The position numbers and the translations under genes were made by a program. Positions 1-8,365 of a stretch of DNA of 64,000 bases are shown here, one piece after another. Origin of the DNA: Acidobacteriaceae bacterium (GTDB lineage: Bacteria; Acidobacteriota; Terriglobia; Terriglobales; Acidobacteriaceae). Positions within the stretch are counted from its first letter, which is position 1. Each line of letters begins with the position of its first letter. The notes below the pieces were generated by a model, which saw only the letters and a list, made by a program, of their open reading frames with translations, had not been told where the DNA came from and did no database searches. The stretch is taken from contig PLGG01000020.1 of assembly GCA_003138515.1 (NCBI GenBank), positions 1 to 64,000 on the forward strand, given 5' to 3'.

Positions 1-523
1 ACTAACCACTACCCACTAATCACTGCTTCTACCACCCCCTCCCCCCTACCCCCAGGGGGGGTCCTCTTTTCCGCCCCTGTTCCATTGTTCCCTTGGTCCC
101 TTGTTCCCTGTTTTTACCCACCCCCCCCCATACTTTCTGGACCCCACCCCCCCATGCCTGTTTGTGAAACTGTGAAACTGTGAAACTGTGGTGCCTTTAG
201 AATCAAGAACTTCTGTCCACAGTTTCACAGTTTCACAGTTCGTAGTTTTGTTTTTGACGATTTTCGATTTTGTCTCGCGAAAACGGCAACCTTTTCACTG
301 CGCGATGCGCAACGATCACGCACCGCAGAAAATCGCGGAAATCGGCCCGCGACTTCGCCGCGGCGACCTCGCTCGGCATGACAGTGCGTCGGCGATGCAA
401 GCATCGTGCGAGGGATGATTGATTGAGGTGGTTCGGCACGTGACTTCGCCGCTTCAATCTTTTTCAAAAGGCCGGGCTGTTTCAAAAAGGACGGGCGGCT
501 TGCGGCTGGCCCATCGCGCTGTC
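1..523. repeat. repeat-rich intergenic region
   Basis: No credible gene is seen. The stretch holds several short tandem arrays. Three 7-mers of the type AAYCACT lie at 4-24. Three 8-mers of the type TTGTTCCC lie at 85-108. A run of 9-mers (TGTGAAACT) lies around 164-190 and recurs inverted at 217-240. C-rich tracts lie around 31-60 and 119-153. The part from 241 to 523 has no motif that I can interpret. Confidence 0.7.
168..240. repeat. 24-bp perfect inverted repeat made of 9-mers
   Basis: Positions 168-191 are the exact reverse complement of 217-240, with a 25-base spacer at 192-216. Each arm is itself a tandem repeat of a 9-mer (AACTGTGAA), so the arms can also pair in shifted registers. 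There is no T-tract after the stem, so it does not look like a simple intrinsic terminator, although it lies downstream of the minus-strand GGDEF-EAL gene. Confidence 0.85.
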
Positions 524-2620
524 TCAGTTCGGTCGGAGCAGCTTGGTCAACTGATCCGGTGGAACGGGCCGGCTGAAGAAGTTTCCCTGGGCTTCATCGC
601 AATCGTGCGCCCACAGATACTCCAGATCTTCGGCCGTTTCAACTCCCTGAGCAATGACCCGGAGATTAAGGCTTCGACCCATGTCGATGAATGCTCCGAC
701 AGCGGACGTTCCACCAGGAACGGTAGTGATCTGGCGGACAAACGACCGGTCGATCTTGAGGGCATTGAGGGGTAGTTTCTGCATACTGCTCAAGCTGGAG
801 TTGCCGGTGCCGAAATTATCGACTGACACCCGCACGCCCTTATCCCTGAGGGTCTTGAGGACAAACGCTGTGCGCTCGGGATGGTTCATCAGAACACTTT
901 CGGCTACGTCCAGCTCCAGAAACCCCGCATCCAGGCCAGAGTCGCCGAGGGCCGCGAACAGCCCATCCACAAAATCCCCGCTCTGAAACTGCACACCCGA
1001 GACATTGACGGCTATCGTCTTTGCGAGCATCCCCGCATCCGCCCAGGCTCGGGCCTGCGTGCATGCCTGGCCGAAGACCCAGGCGCCGATGGACATTATC
1101 AGGCCGGATTGCTCGGCGATGGGAATGAACTGCCCCGGAGAAACGGTTCCGCGCGTGGGATGGTTCCAGCGGGACAGCGCTTCAGCTCCGGAGATGACTC
1201 CCGTCTTCAGATCGACTTTGGGCTGGTAGTGCAACGTCAGTTCGTTGCGTTCCAGGGCGCGGCGCAGACTCTCCTCGATGGATTCGTCTTCGGCGACGGG
1301 GACATTCATGTCGCGGCTGAAGAACCGATAGCTCTGACGCCCGCTCTTCTTGGCCTGATACATTGCGGTGTCTGCATTCCCGATGAGCGTTTCCGCATCC
1401 AGGCCGTCGTCGGGGTAGACGCTCACACCGATGCTTGCGGTGACGTGAAGCTCGGAGCGGCCTGGGAGATGAACCTCCGCTACCCCGCGTAAAACTCTTC
1501 TTGCCGAAGTGGCGGCATCTTCCGGTTCATTGAGGTCTTGCAGCAGCAGGAGGAACTCATCGCCGCCCTGCCTGCTTACCGTGTCTGGAGTGCGCACGCA
1601 ACTCAGCAGGCGTTTTGCCACAGACTTGAGAAACTCGTCCCCGGCGGCATGTCCCAGTGAGTCGTTGATGAGTTTGAAGCCGTCCAAATCGAGGAACAGC
1701 ACGGCGACCCGGCCCCCGTGCCGCCGCGCAAGAGAGATCGCCTGTCCCACCCGGTCGCTAAAAAGCAATCGATTGGGCAATCCGGTCAGGGAGTCGTGTT
1801 CGGCTAAATGAATCATCTGCTCGGACTGCGCCCGCGCCACGCTCACGTCGCGAAAAACGATCACCGCTCCAGTGACCTTTCCTTCACTGTCGTGGATGGG
1901 GGCAACGGAGTCTTCAATGAACACTTCATGACCGTCGCGGTGGATGAGCATACAATTCAACGGCAGTTTCCCCGTCAGGTTTTCCGATGCCGCCTTCGCC
2001 ATAGGATCCAGGATTGCCTTGCGAGTGGAGGCGTCCACGACCCGGAAGACCTCGGTCAGGTGGCGGCCGACTGCGTCCTTCAGCCGCCAGCCCATCATGT
2101 CGCCAGCGATGGGATTGAAGAAGGTGATGTTTCCTGACATGTCGGTGCAGATCACGGCATCTGCGATGCAATTGAGCGTGGCCTGGGCGCGATCCTTTTC
2201 ATTGGTCAGGACCTCTTCGTTCGTCGTGCGCTCCACGGCATTGCGCAGGGTTCGCATGAGTTTGTGCGGCTCGATTTGGCCCTTGATGAGATAGTCTTGC
2301 GCGCCCTCATGAATGGCCTGAATTGCCTTCGGCTCGTCGTCCAGGCTGGACAACAGCACAATGGAGGCGCGGGGCGCGGCCGCACGCGCCCGTCTCACCG
2401 CATCCGGTCCTCCCGGATCGGGCAATCCGAGGTCCAGCAGGACAATGTCGGCAGAATGCCCTGCGAGCCAGGTCTCGGCGTCCGCCAGACTTGCCACCTG
2501 GGTTAATGCGAACGAGTATGGACCCTGATCGTCGAACATCGCGCTGATCAGGCGAGCTTGTTTGAGATCATTCTCGATCAGAAGAACCGTCTTGTCTGGG
2601 TTTTTTCCCATTTGTCTCAC
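524..2620 (-). CDS. REC-PAS-GGDEF-EAL cyclic-di-GMP signalling protein
   Basis: This cytoplasmic protein of 698 residues combines a response-regulator receiver domain (about residues 10-125, phospho-acceptor Asp in VLLDLGLPD), a PAS domain (about 145-260), a GGDEF domain (about 270-430) and an EAL domain (about 440-695). The diguanylate cyclase looks active: the GGDEF signature is exact, and an RxxD product-inhibition site (RTPD) sits five residues before it. The EAL domain keeps EAL and the NVSG Asn. However, the usual LEIxE is LELDVAE, DDFGTG is DNFGTG and AEGVE is AQGVE, so three conserved active-site acidic positions are changed. I infer net cyclic-di-GMP synthesis with an EAL domain that may only bind the nucleotide. 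No partner histidine kinase gene is adjacent. Confidence 0.9.
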   Translation of the reverse strand: MRQMGKNPDKTVLLIENDLKQARLISAMFDDQGPYSFALTQVASLADAETWLAGHSADIVLLDLGLPDPGGPDAVRRARAAAPRASIVLLSSLDDEPKAIQAIHEGAQDYLIKGQIEPHKLMRTLRNAVERTTNEEVLTNEKDRAQATLNCIADAVICTDMSGNITFFNPIAGDMMGWRLKDAVGRHLTEVFRVVDASTRKAILDPMAKAASENLTGKLPLNCMLIHRDGHEVFIEDSVAPIHDSEGKVTGAVIVFRDVSVARAQSEQMIHLAEHDSLTGLPNRLLFSDRVGQAISLARRHGGRVAVLFLDLDGFKLINDSLGHAAGDEFLKSVAKRLLSCVRTPDTVSRQGGDEFLLLLQDLNEPEDAATSARRVLRGVAEVHLPGRSELHVTASIGVSVYPDDGLDAETLIGNADTAMYQAKKSGRQSYRFFSRDMNVPVAEDESIEESLRRALERNELTLHYQPKVDLKTGVISGAEALSRWNHPTRGTVSPGQFIPIAEQSGLIMSIGAWVFGQACTQARAWADAGMLAKTIAVNVSGVQFQSGDFVDGLFAALGDSGLDAGFLELDVAESVLMNHPERTAFVLKTLRDKGVRVSVDNFGTGNSSLSSMQKLPLNALKIDRSFVRQITTVPGGTSAVGAFIDMGRSLNLRVIAQGVETAEDLEYLWAHDCDEAQGNFFSRPVPPDQLTKLLRPN

Positions 2621-2840
2621 CTCTGCACGGGGACCCTAGCACATTTTGTCTAAGATTCATGAGTTCGGAGAACCTTCCCAGACGAGATTGATTGAAGAAT
2701 CTCAAAGCCCACACAACGGTACTGTTCTCTTTTGCTCACTCTGGGTTGACGAGTTTGGTCCCTGTGATCCTGCGAAAGGTGGTGTGGATCTATCTCCTTG
2801 ATTCGACAGCAGATCGGTGAGCCGGCGAGCATCCCCTGAG

Positions 2841-3533
2841 CTACTTCAACCCTGTGGTTTGCGCATTAGCCGCAGATTGAGGGAGCGAAGACCGGGTAGG
2901 CGGGCCAGTCGCGTCGGGAGCCTGGCGCGCAGTGAGCGCCGGAGCCCAGTTCGAATCGAGAACGTTGACCAGCGACCAGGGACTTCCGGCCAGATCGTAG
3001 TGAAACGCTCCCTGCTCATCGACCACGAGCCGGCTTGCAAGGTACAGGAATCCCGTGCTCTTGGTATTGTCGGTGTCATTGATTTCGAATTGACCAACCA
3101 TCAGGTCGAAGGACTGGGAGTCCGGGTCCGAACTGACTTCATCTGATTGAAGCGGACGGTTGGCGATGAAGGTGATCTCGCGCCCGGTCGGCGTAACAAC
3201 CATCTGGATGAAGGCGACGTCGAAGATGGGATCTCCGGCAATTGAGCAATGACCAGCGGCTTTGGTTTTGGAGAGCGCGGCGGCCAATTCCCGATCCTGG
3301 CCCTGCTGAAATGCCAATGAAAGAATCTGCAGATCGGCCGAAGTGGTGTAGTTGTAAACGATGAGCGTTACGCCGATGGTGTTGCCGGCTTGAGCGTAGG
3401 TTGCGCGAATCTTCTCGAAACCCGGGCTGGCGGCGAACGCCGGAACGGCTGCCAGCGTGAATGTGCCCACGAGCGCCAGGATGGGAAGTACCGACTTGCG
3501 AAGGCGTCGAGCTGTGTTTGTGAGGGTTCCCAT
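2841..3533 (-). CDS. secreted protein of unknown function
   Basis: The 230-residue product starts with an arginine-rich n-region and a hydrophobic core ending in a signal-peptidase I type site (AVPAFA-A, about residue 34), so it is probably exported. The mature part contains two cysteines at most and no motif that I recognise. The last 25 residues are low-complexity (P, T, S, Q). The start is supported by GAGGA about seven bases upstream of the ATG. It lies in the same direction as the two membrane-anchored paralogs upstream, but the gap of 85 bases does not prove an operon. Confidence 0.7.
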   Translation of the reverse strand: MGTLTNTARRLRKSVLPILALVGTFTLAAVPAFAASPGFEKIRATYAQAGNTIGVTLIVYNYTTSADLQILSLAFQQGQDRELAAALSKTKAAGHCSIAGDPIFDVAFIQMVVTPTGREITFIANRPLQSDEVSSDPDSQSFDLMVGQFEINDTDNTKSTGFLYLASRLVVDEQGAFHYDLAGSPWSLVNVLDSNWAPALTARQAPDATGPPTRSSLPQSAANAQTTGLK

Positions 3534-3618
3534 TTTGCTGTCCTCAAGGAGATGTGCCAGGGCCTGGTCGCATTGCGCAGGCCCTGACCAGGCCCCTTCG
3601 CGCCGGTCACTTGGAGAG

Positions 3619-4191
3619 CTACGCTGCGGTTCTGGTTTCGATCGGTTTCTGTGTCTGGATGAGCTCGTCGAACATGGCGCGCGATTGGATCATCGCGGTG
3701 CGGAGCTCTTCGGTGCTTGCTTCAGGCCCGCTGGACCGCACCGCGATGGCGTGCGCTGCGCGGTAGCTTTCCATGGCGCGAGGATAGGTGACGGAGAGGT
3801 CGGCGGCGCTTTGCTCGAAGGTGTCTCTGGGATAGCCGCGAGCCAAGAGGATCGAGGCTATCAAATTGTCGGCTTCAGTGACTGCGGCCCTGGGCTGATC
3901 TACGAAGCGGGATTGCAAGGTCTGCCACGCGGCGACAAATCGCTCCCGCTCGATGGCTCCGAGTTCGTGGATTTTGAACGCGTCGACGCGAGTTTGGAGG
4001 CCGGCAAGTTTGGCCTCGGCTTTCCGCCGGGAGCCGTGCGTCAGAACAGCGCGATCGTATTCCGATCCGAAACGATTGCGGAGGGCCTTGGTTTTGCGCT
4101 TTTCAAGAATAGTGGCAACGACGATGAGAACAACAAAAAGGATGGCGACCGCAACAACGATGATCTGGGCACTCGTGAATTGACTGAACAT
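3619..4191 (-). CDS. membrane-anchored conserved hypothetical protein
   Basis: The 190-residue protein has one N-terminal transmembrane helix (about residues 8-30, valine/isoleucine rich) followed by a charged, probably helical domain with the segment RNRFGSEYDRAV and a long stretch around RFVDQPRAAVTEADNLI. I recall this architecture as a common uncharacterised protein in soil bacteria but cannot name a function. An AGGAGA ribosome site lies five bases before the ATG. The next gene upstream (4391-4684) encodes a truncated paralog with the same anchor, the same FG-x-EYDR segment and the same AGGAGAAC ribosome-site context, so the two arose by tandem duplication. Confidence 0.75.
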   Translation of the reverse strand: MFSQFTSAQIIVVAVAILFVVLIVVATILEKRKTKALRNRFGSEYDRAVLTHGSRRKAEAKLAGLQTRVDAFKIHELGAIERERFVAAWQTLQSRFVDQPRAAVTEADNLIASILLARGYPRDTFEQSAADLSVTYPRAMESYRAAHAIAVRSSGPEASTEELRTAMIQSRAMFDELIQTQKPIETRTAA

Positions 4192-4390
4192 TGTGTTCTC
4201 CTATGCGGGATTTCCGCAATAGCAAAGGGTGAATGGGGAGGCTTCCCAGACGGGAAGGAACCTGCACTCCTCGATCATGGGCGGCCGGGCGCATGAATGC
4301 TGGGCAGAATTGCACACTGCGGAATTGAATGGGCGGTAAGAGAAGGCTGGGGCAAGCCGATCTATTGTTGCGGGATGGATGACTGCTGGA

Positions 4391-4684
4391 TCAATCCCGG
4401 TCGCGATTCCGCCGGATTGTGCCGCTGCCTCTTGAATAGCGCTCGGTAGCGCCGTAATCACCCATGTTGAAGGTATCAAAGCGAGTTCGACGGTCAGAGG
4501 GGTTCTCGCCATCGCACCAGGAGCTTTGCCGCAGGAGGTCGCGGTCGTATTCGGCTCCGAAATAATTGCGGAAAGGCGCCAGTTCTTCACCGCGATTCTC
4601 AAGGTGGGCTCTCACATCCATCACAATGCCGAGAACGAGGATGAAGGCGCCAACGATCATCAGGACAAGCGTAAGGTTGGACAA
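4391..4684 (-). CDS. short membrane-anchored paralog of the downstream gene
   Basis: The 97-residue product begins with a TTG codon preceded at seven bases by AAGGAGA. It has one N-terminal transmembrane helix, then FRNYFGAEYDRDLL and TRFDTFNMGDYGATER. These align with LRNRFGSEYDRAVL and TRVDAFKIHELGAIER in the neighbour at 3619-4191. It stops where the neighbour continues with its C-terminal helical domain, so it is either a truncated duplicate or a natural short form. In other frames of the 200 bases downstream I see no remnant of the missing domain. Confidence 0.6.
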   Translation of the reverse strand: MSNLTLVLMIVGAFILVLGIVMDVRAHLENRGEELAPFRNYFGAEYDRDLLRQSSWCDGENPSDRRTRFDTFNMGDYGATERYSRGSGTIRRNRDRD

Positions 4685-5028
4685 AACGTTCTCCTTTGCA
4701 TCGAATGATCACGGCAGCTGGAGCAGCGTGGCCAGGCAAACCGGCGAACGAATCAACTGTGGAGCAGGCAGGGGCGCGAAGGCTGGTCAGAATTGCTCAC
4801 CCCGGAGCGTCGTTGAGGCGTATGGCAAAGCTCATGGGTGGGTTCGTTATGGTTCGGCAGCCTGCGAAGCCGTACGCAGATGCAGGCCGAGAAGCAACTG
4901 CGGTGCGCGTGGCTGCGTTTAGGGCGCCGTGCTCAGGATGAGGAGTGACGGGGTGCCCGGCGGGGGATTGCGGGGATGAATTAGTATTTGGGGTTGGCGT
5001 CAAAAATCGCTTTACCCGAGGACGAACT
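4685..5028. other. intergenic region without recognised features
   Basis: This divergent gap separates the leftward membrane-anchored genes from the rightward GH52 gene, so promoters for both directions should lie here. I see no convincing -35/-10 pair, repeat or small gene. The first 28 codons of the long open frame that starts at 4945 lack similarity to GH52 proteins and are better read as leader. Confidence 0.5.
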
Positions 5029-7302
5029 GTGACCAAACGCGGACCGCTCAAGACCCACCTCAGCTTTAACGCACAACACTCGCCCATGGGCGCATTCATG
5101 AGCTTTACTTGCGGGAACTTCGGGACTCGCGGCGGGATTGGCTTGCAGATCGGCCAGCCGGGCGACCAGGAGGTCTTTGTCGGGTTCAAAGATGGAGATC
5201 GTTACTCGAGCTCGACGCTGAAGTGCCTGCCGTTTTACGTGGGAGCGGTGAGCCGGGCGGCGGATGCGTTCCTGGTGGAGCAGGCGGGGCCGTCGGAGCA
5301 GAACGTGAAGCCGGATGCGGAGCCTTTCAAGGATGGCGAAGTTGCGCGGTCGTATGGATGGGCGACGGACGAGTGGCGCGCGGATGGGCTGACGTTTACG
5401 GTGTACTCGCCGTTTGAGTCGATTCCCGACCCGGAGCTGGAGAGCGTGGAGCGGATGCGCGAGGGGCTGCTGCCGGCGGTGGTGGCGCGGCTCGTGCTGG
5501 ACAACACGAACGGCACCGAGACAAAGACGGCGATGTTTGCGCTGAATCACGCGCGGCCGGGCGAGCGGATTCTGGAGGACGATTTGGGAGCAGGGCGGCT
5601 GGGGTTTGCCTTCAGGCGCGAGGCGGGCGGAGCGGCCGAGCTTTGGGACTGGACGACGGGGAAAAAGGCAGCGGCGGGCACGGAGCCGTTTGTGTTCATG
5701 CGGTGGTCAGCGAGCGACGGGGTTCGCGAGAGACATAACCCGGTGCACCTGCTGGGGTCGTGTCCGGGATTCGGGTTCGAGGTGCCGGCGGGAAAGAAAT
5801 ATGGATTGACGATCGCGCTGGGTTCGTACCTGGAGGGCGCGCAGACGAACGGGTTGGACGGGAAGTACCTGTATGCGCGGTATTACAAGGGCCTGGGAGA
5901 CGTGCTGAAGACTGCGCTGGACGGCGCGGACGAGATGGCGGCGCGTGCCGAGGCGCTGGACGCGAAGCTGGACGCGACGAAACTGTCGGACGATCAGCGT
6001 TTCATCATTGCTCACTCGACTCACAGCTATTACGGGAGCACGCAGTTGCTTGACGTGGATGGGCAGCCGTTGTGGGTGGTGAACGAGGGCGAGTACTGCA
6101 TGATGAACACGCTCGACCTGGCGGTGGATCACGTGTTCTGGGAGCTCGAGCATAACCCGTGGCTGGTACGGAATTTGCTGGACACGTTTGCGCGGCGGTA
6201 CAGCTACACAGACGAGGTCAAGGTGTACAAGACGGCGATTGCGATGGCGGCTCCGCTGGGACAGGCCGATCCGTCGCAGGCTCCGCCGGCTCCGGACGAG
6301 GCACAACTGACGCGGCCGTATGACACGAAGCCAGGCGGGCTGAGCTTTTGCCACGATATGGGCGCGCACAATAATTTTTCGCCGAAGGGGCGGAGCAGTT
6401 ATGAGCTGGCGAATCTGACGGGATGCTTCAGCTACATGACGCAAGAACAACTGTGCAACTGGATTCTGGTGGCCGGGTGCTACGTGGCGAAGACGCGCGA
6501 CGTGGAGTGGCTGAAGCGTAACCGCGGCGTGGTGGAGCAGTGCCTCGAAAGCATGATCAACCGCGGCGGGGACGTGGGATTTGCGCAATACGACAGCACG
6601 CGGACGGCAGGCGGGCAGGAGATTACGACGTACGATTCGCTGGACCACTCGCTGGCTCAGACGCGGAATAACGTGTACATCGCGGTGAAGAGCTGGGCGA
6701 GCTACCGCGCGCTGGCATTGCTGTTCCGCGAACTGGGCGCGGCCGCGGACGAGAAGCGGGCGATGGAGCTGGCGGTGAAGGTCGCCGGCGTGGTGAGCGA
6801 CCAGGCGGTGGACGGAGTGCTGCCCGCGATCTTCGAGAAAGCGAACCCGGGATATGGGTCGCGGATTCTGCCTGCGGTGGAAGGGTGCGCGTATCCGCTG
6901 TACTTTGTGAAGACCGGATTTGCAGGCGGGACGCTGGAGCAGGTGTTCGGGAGCGCGGAAGAGAAGCGCATGTACGACGCGCTGAAGGAGCACACGCGGA
7001 AGCTGTTGCTGGATGCGGAGCGGCGGAATTTGTTTGCCGACGGCGGAATCAAGCTGTCGTCGACGAGCAACAACTCGTGGATGAGCAAGATTTCGATCTT
7101 CATGCACGTGACGCGGAGGGTGTTCCACCTGGACGAGGACCCCAAGGTGGCGGATGTTTTCCGCAAGGCGGACGCGGCGCACGTGAAGTGGCAGACGGAG
7201 GGCAGCTCGTACTGGGCGTGCTGCGACCAGATTGTGTCGGGCGAAGGCAAGGCGAGCCGGTACTATCCGCGGATCATTACCAGTGCGTTGTGGATGGAGT
7301 AG
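5029..7302 (+). CDS. glycoside hydrolase family 52 beta-xylosidase
   Basis: The protein (about 757 residues from a GTG start) matches GH52 beta-xylosidases along its length: it opens with FNAQHSPMGAFMSFT and contains VVNEGEYCMMNT, YDSTRTAGG, SSTSNNSWMSKI and KYYPR-like ends (SRYYPRIITS). By comparison with Geobacillus XynB2, the Glu in VNEGEY is the nucleophile and the Asp in YDSTRT is the general acid/base; both are present. The predicted reaction is release of xylose from the non-reducing ends of xylo-oligosaccharides with retention. No signal peptide is visible, so it should act in the cytoplasm on imported oligosaccharides. The start is placed at GTG 5029 because GAGGA lies six bases upstream and similarity begins just after it. 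No xylanase or transporter is adjacent. Confidence 0.93.
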   Translation: MTKRGPLKTHLSFNAQHSPMGAFMSFTCGNFGTRGGIGLQIGQPGDQEVFVGFKDGDRYSSSTLKCLPFYVGAVSRAADAFLVEQAGPSEQNVKPDAEPFKDGEVARSYGWATDEWRADGLTFTVYSPFESIPDPELESVERMREGLLPAVVARLVLDNTNGTETKTAMFALNHARPGERILEDDLGAGRLGFAFRREAGGAAELWDWTTGKKAAAGTEPFVFMRWSASDGVRERHNPVHLLGSCPGFGFEVPAGKKYGLTIALGSYLEGAQTNGLDGKYLYARYYKGLGDVLKTALDGADEMAARAEALDAKLDATKLSDDQRFIIAHSTHSYYGSTQLLDVDGQPLWVVNEGEYCMMNTLDLAVDHVFWELEHNPWLVRNLLDTFARRYSYTDEVKVYKTAIAMAAPLGQADPSQAPPAPDEAQLTRPYDTKPGGLSFCHDMGAHNNFSPKGRSSYELANLTGCFSYMTQEQLCNWILVAGCYVAKTRDVEWLKRNRGVVEQCLESMINRGGDVGFAQYDSTRTAGGQEITTYDSLDHSLAQTRNNVYIAVKSWASYRALALLFRELGAAADEKRAMELAVKVAGVVSDQAVDGVLPAIFEKANPGYGSRILPAVEGCAYPLYFVKTGFAGGTLEQVFGSAEEKRMYDALKEHTRKLLLDAERRNLFADGGIKLSSTSNNSWMSKISIFMHVTRRVFHLDEDPKVADVFRKADAAHVKWQTEGSSYWACCDQIVSGEGKASRYYPRIITSALWME

Positions 7303-7307
7303 GGGCA

Positions 7308-7356
7308 GCTTCTAGCTTCTAGCACTTAGCTCTTAGCTCTTAGCTCTTAGCTTTCA
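7308..7356 (+). repeat. tandem heptamer array (seven units)
   Basis: Seven consecutive 7-base units of consensus GCTYTTA/GCTTCTA run without interruption, starting five bases after the stop codon of the GH52 gene. No coding or strong secondary-structure role is visible. The same consensus reappears at 12872, 23164 and 26383. Confidence 0.85.
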
Positions 7357-7525
7357 GATTCAGATAGTCGGGCGCCGGGGTCAGGGAGGGGGGCTGCGCG
7401 ATTCGCGGCCCGGGCTGCGGCTTCCCTTCCCTGGTGTTGAAGTTTCAATGAGCCTCTCAGGTGCGCCTAGGGGCGAAATCTTCTTGAAAGATCGGCCGAG
7501 ATGCCTGGGCGCCGGGAGCCTGGGC

Positions 7526-7571
7526 TTGACAATTTGCTGTTTCTTTTATTTAATTCATGCATTATTTAATT
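7526..7571 (+). promoter_or_regulatory. sigma-70-type promoter with direct-repeat operator for the tetR-efflux operon
   Basis: TTGACA (7526-7531) is followed after exactly 17 bases by TTTAAT (7549-7554). A 10-base direct repeat TTATTTAATT occurs at 7546-7555 and 7562-7571, one copy on the -10 and one over the expected transcription start. This AT-rich island in GC-rich DNA is a natural candidate for autoregulation by the downstream TetR protein; operator function is an inference. Confidence 0.7.
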
Positions 7572-7598
7572 ATGACAATGCGAACGAGACGAGATTCG

Positions 7599-8351
7599 AT
7601 GGGCGCCAAAGGCCGGCGGGATTTTGCGCGGGGGCCGGGGCAGCGGAAATCTGCGCGAGGGCCGGGGCGGCCCACGTCCACTTCAGGGCTCTATGCGCGC
7701 GAGAAGCTGATCGAGGCAGCTACCGAGCTTTTTGCGAAACAGGGAGTGGCGGCGACGACGTTTGCCATGATCGCCGAGCGGGCGGAGCTGACTCCGGCGA
7801 TGCCGCACTACTACTTCAGAGACCGAGAACAATTGCTGGATGCGGTAGTGAAGGAACGGCTGGCGCCGCTGATCGCGGGAGTATGGGGCCCGGTGACGGC
7901 AGGCGAGGCTCCGGCGGAACTGATGCGTGGGATCGTGGAGCGGATGCTGGTCGGGATCGAGAAAATGCCGTGGGTGCCATCGATGTGGATGCGCGAAGTG
8001 CTGAACGAAGGAGGGCTTTTGCGCGGGAGAGTGCTGCGCCATCTGCCGTTCCAGAGGATCGGAGCGCTGAGCCAGAGCGTGGCAAAGGCGCAGGCCGCCG
8101 GCACGGCGAATGCGGAGATCGATGCGGGGCTGATCGTGTTTTCGCTGATCGGTCTCGTGATGATGCACATGGCAACGATCAATTTGTGGGCAGAGGTCTT
8201 CGGGCGGAAAACACTGGAGCGCGAGGCGCTGAGCCGCCACATTACCGGGCTGCTCATTCATGGATTGCAGCGGGGTGAAGGGCTTAAATCGGGCGAAGGC
8301 GGGCAACCTGGCGGCCCGATGAAACGCAAGGCGAGATCGAAGCGTAAGTGA
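7599..8351 (+). CDS. TetR/AcrR family transcriptional regulator of the adjacent efflux operon
   Basis: The protein has an arginine-rich N-terminal extension, then a TetR helix-turn-helix (about REKLIEAATELFAKQGVAA, followed by MPHYYFRDREQLL) and an all-helical ligand-binding domain. It ends in a basic tail. The start at ATG 7599 is preferred because the likely transcription start near 7561 lies after the first in-frame ATG (7557); ATG 7572 remains possible. Its stop codon overlaps the first possible start of the HlyD gene. The order regulator, HlyD, ABC ATPase, ABC permease mirrors the E. coli cecR (ybiH)-ybhG-ybhF-ybhS operon, so it probably represses this operon until a toxic ligand is bound. 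The ligand is unknown. Confidence 0.88.
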   Translation: MGAKGRRDFARGPGQRKSARGPGRPTSTSGLYAREKLIEAATELFAKQGVAATTFAMIAERAELTPAMPHYYFRDREQLLDAVVKERLAPLIAGVWGPVTAGEAPAELMRGIVERMLVGIEKMPWVPSMWMREVLNEGGLLRGRVLRHLPFQRIGALSQSVAKAQAAGTANAEIDAGLIVFSLIGLVMMHMATINLWAEVFGRKTLEREALSRHITGLLIHGLQRGEGLKSGEGGQPGGPMKRKARSKRK

Positions 8352-8365
8352 GTATGGAGGGGAAG

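Noticed and set aside
5707-7182. 491-codon Arg/His-rich frame on the minus strand
   Set aside because: It lies antisense to the GH52 gene, has no recognisable similarity and no ribosome site.
7308-7356. CRISPR-like array
   Set aside because: Units are 7 bases with no spacers, and no cas gene is present.
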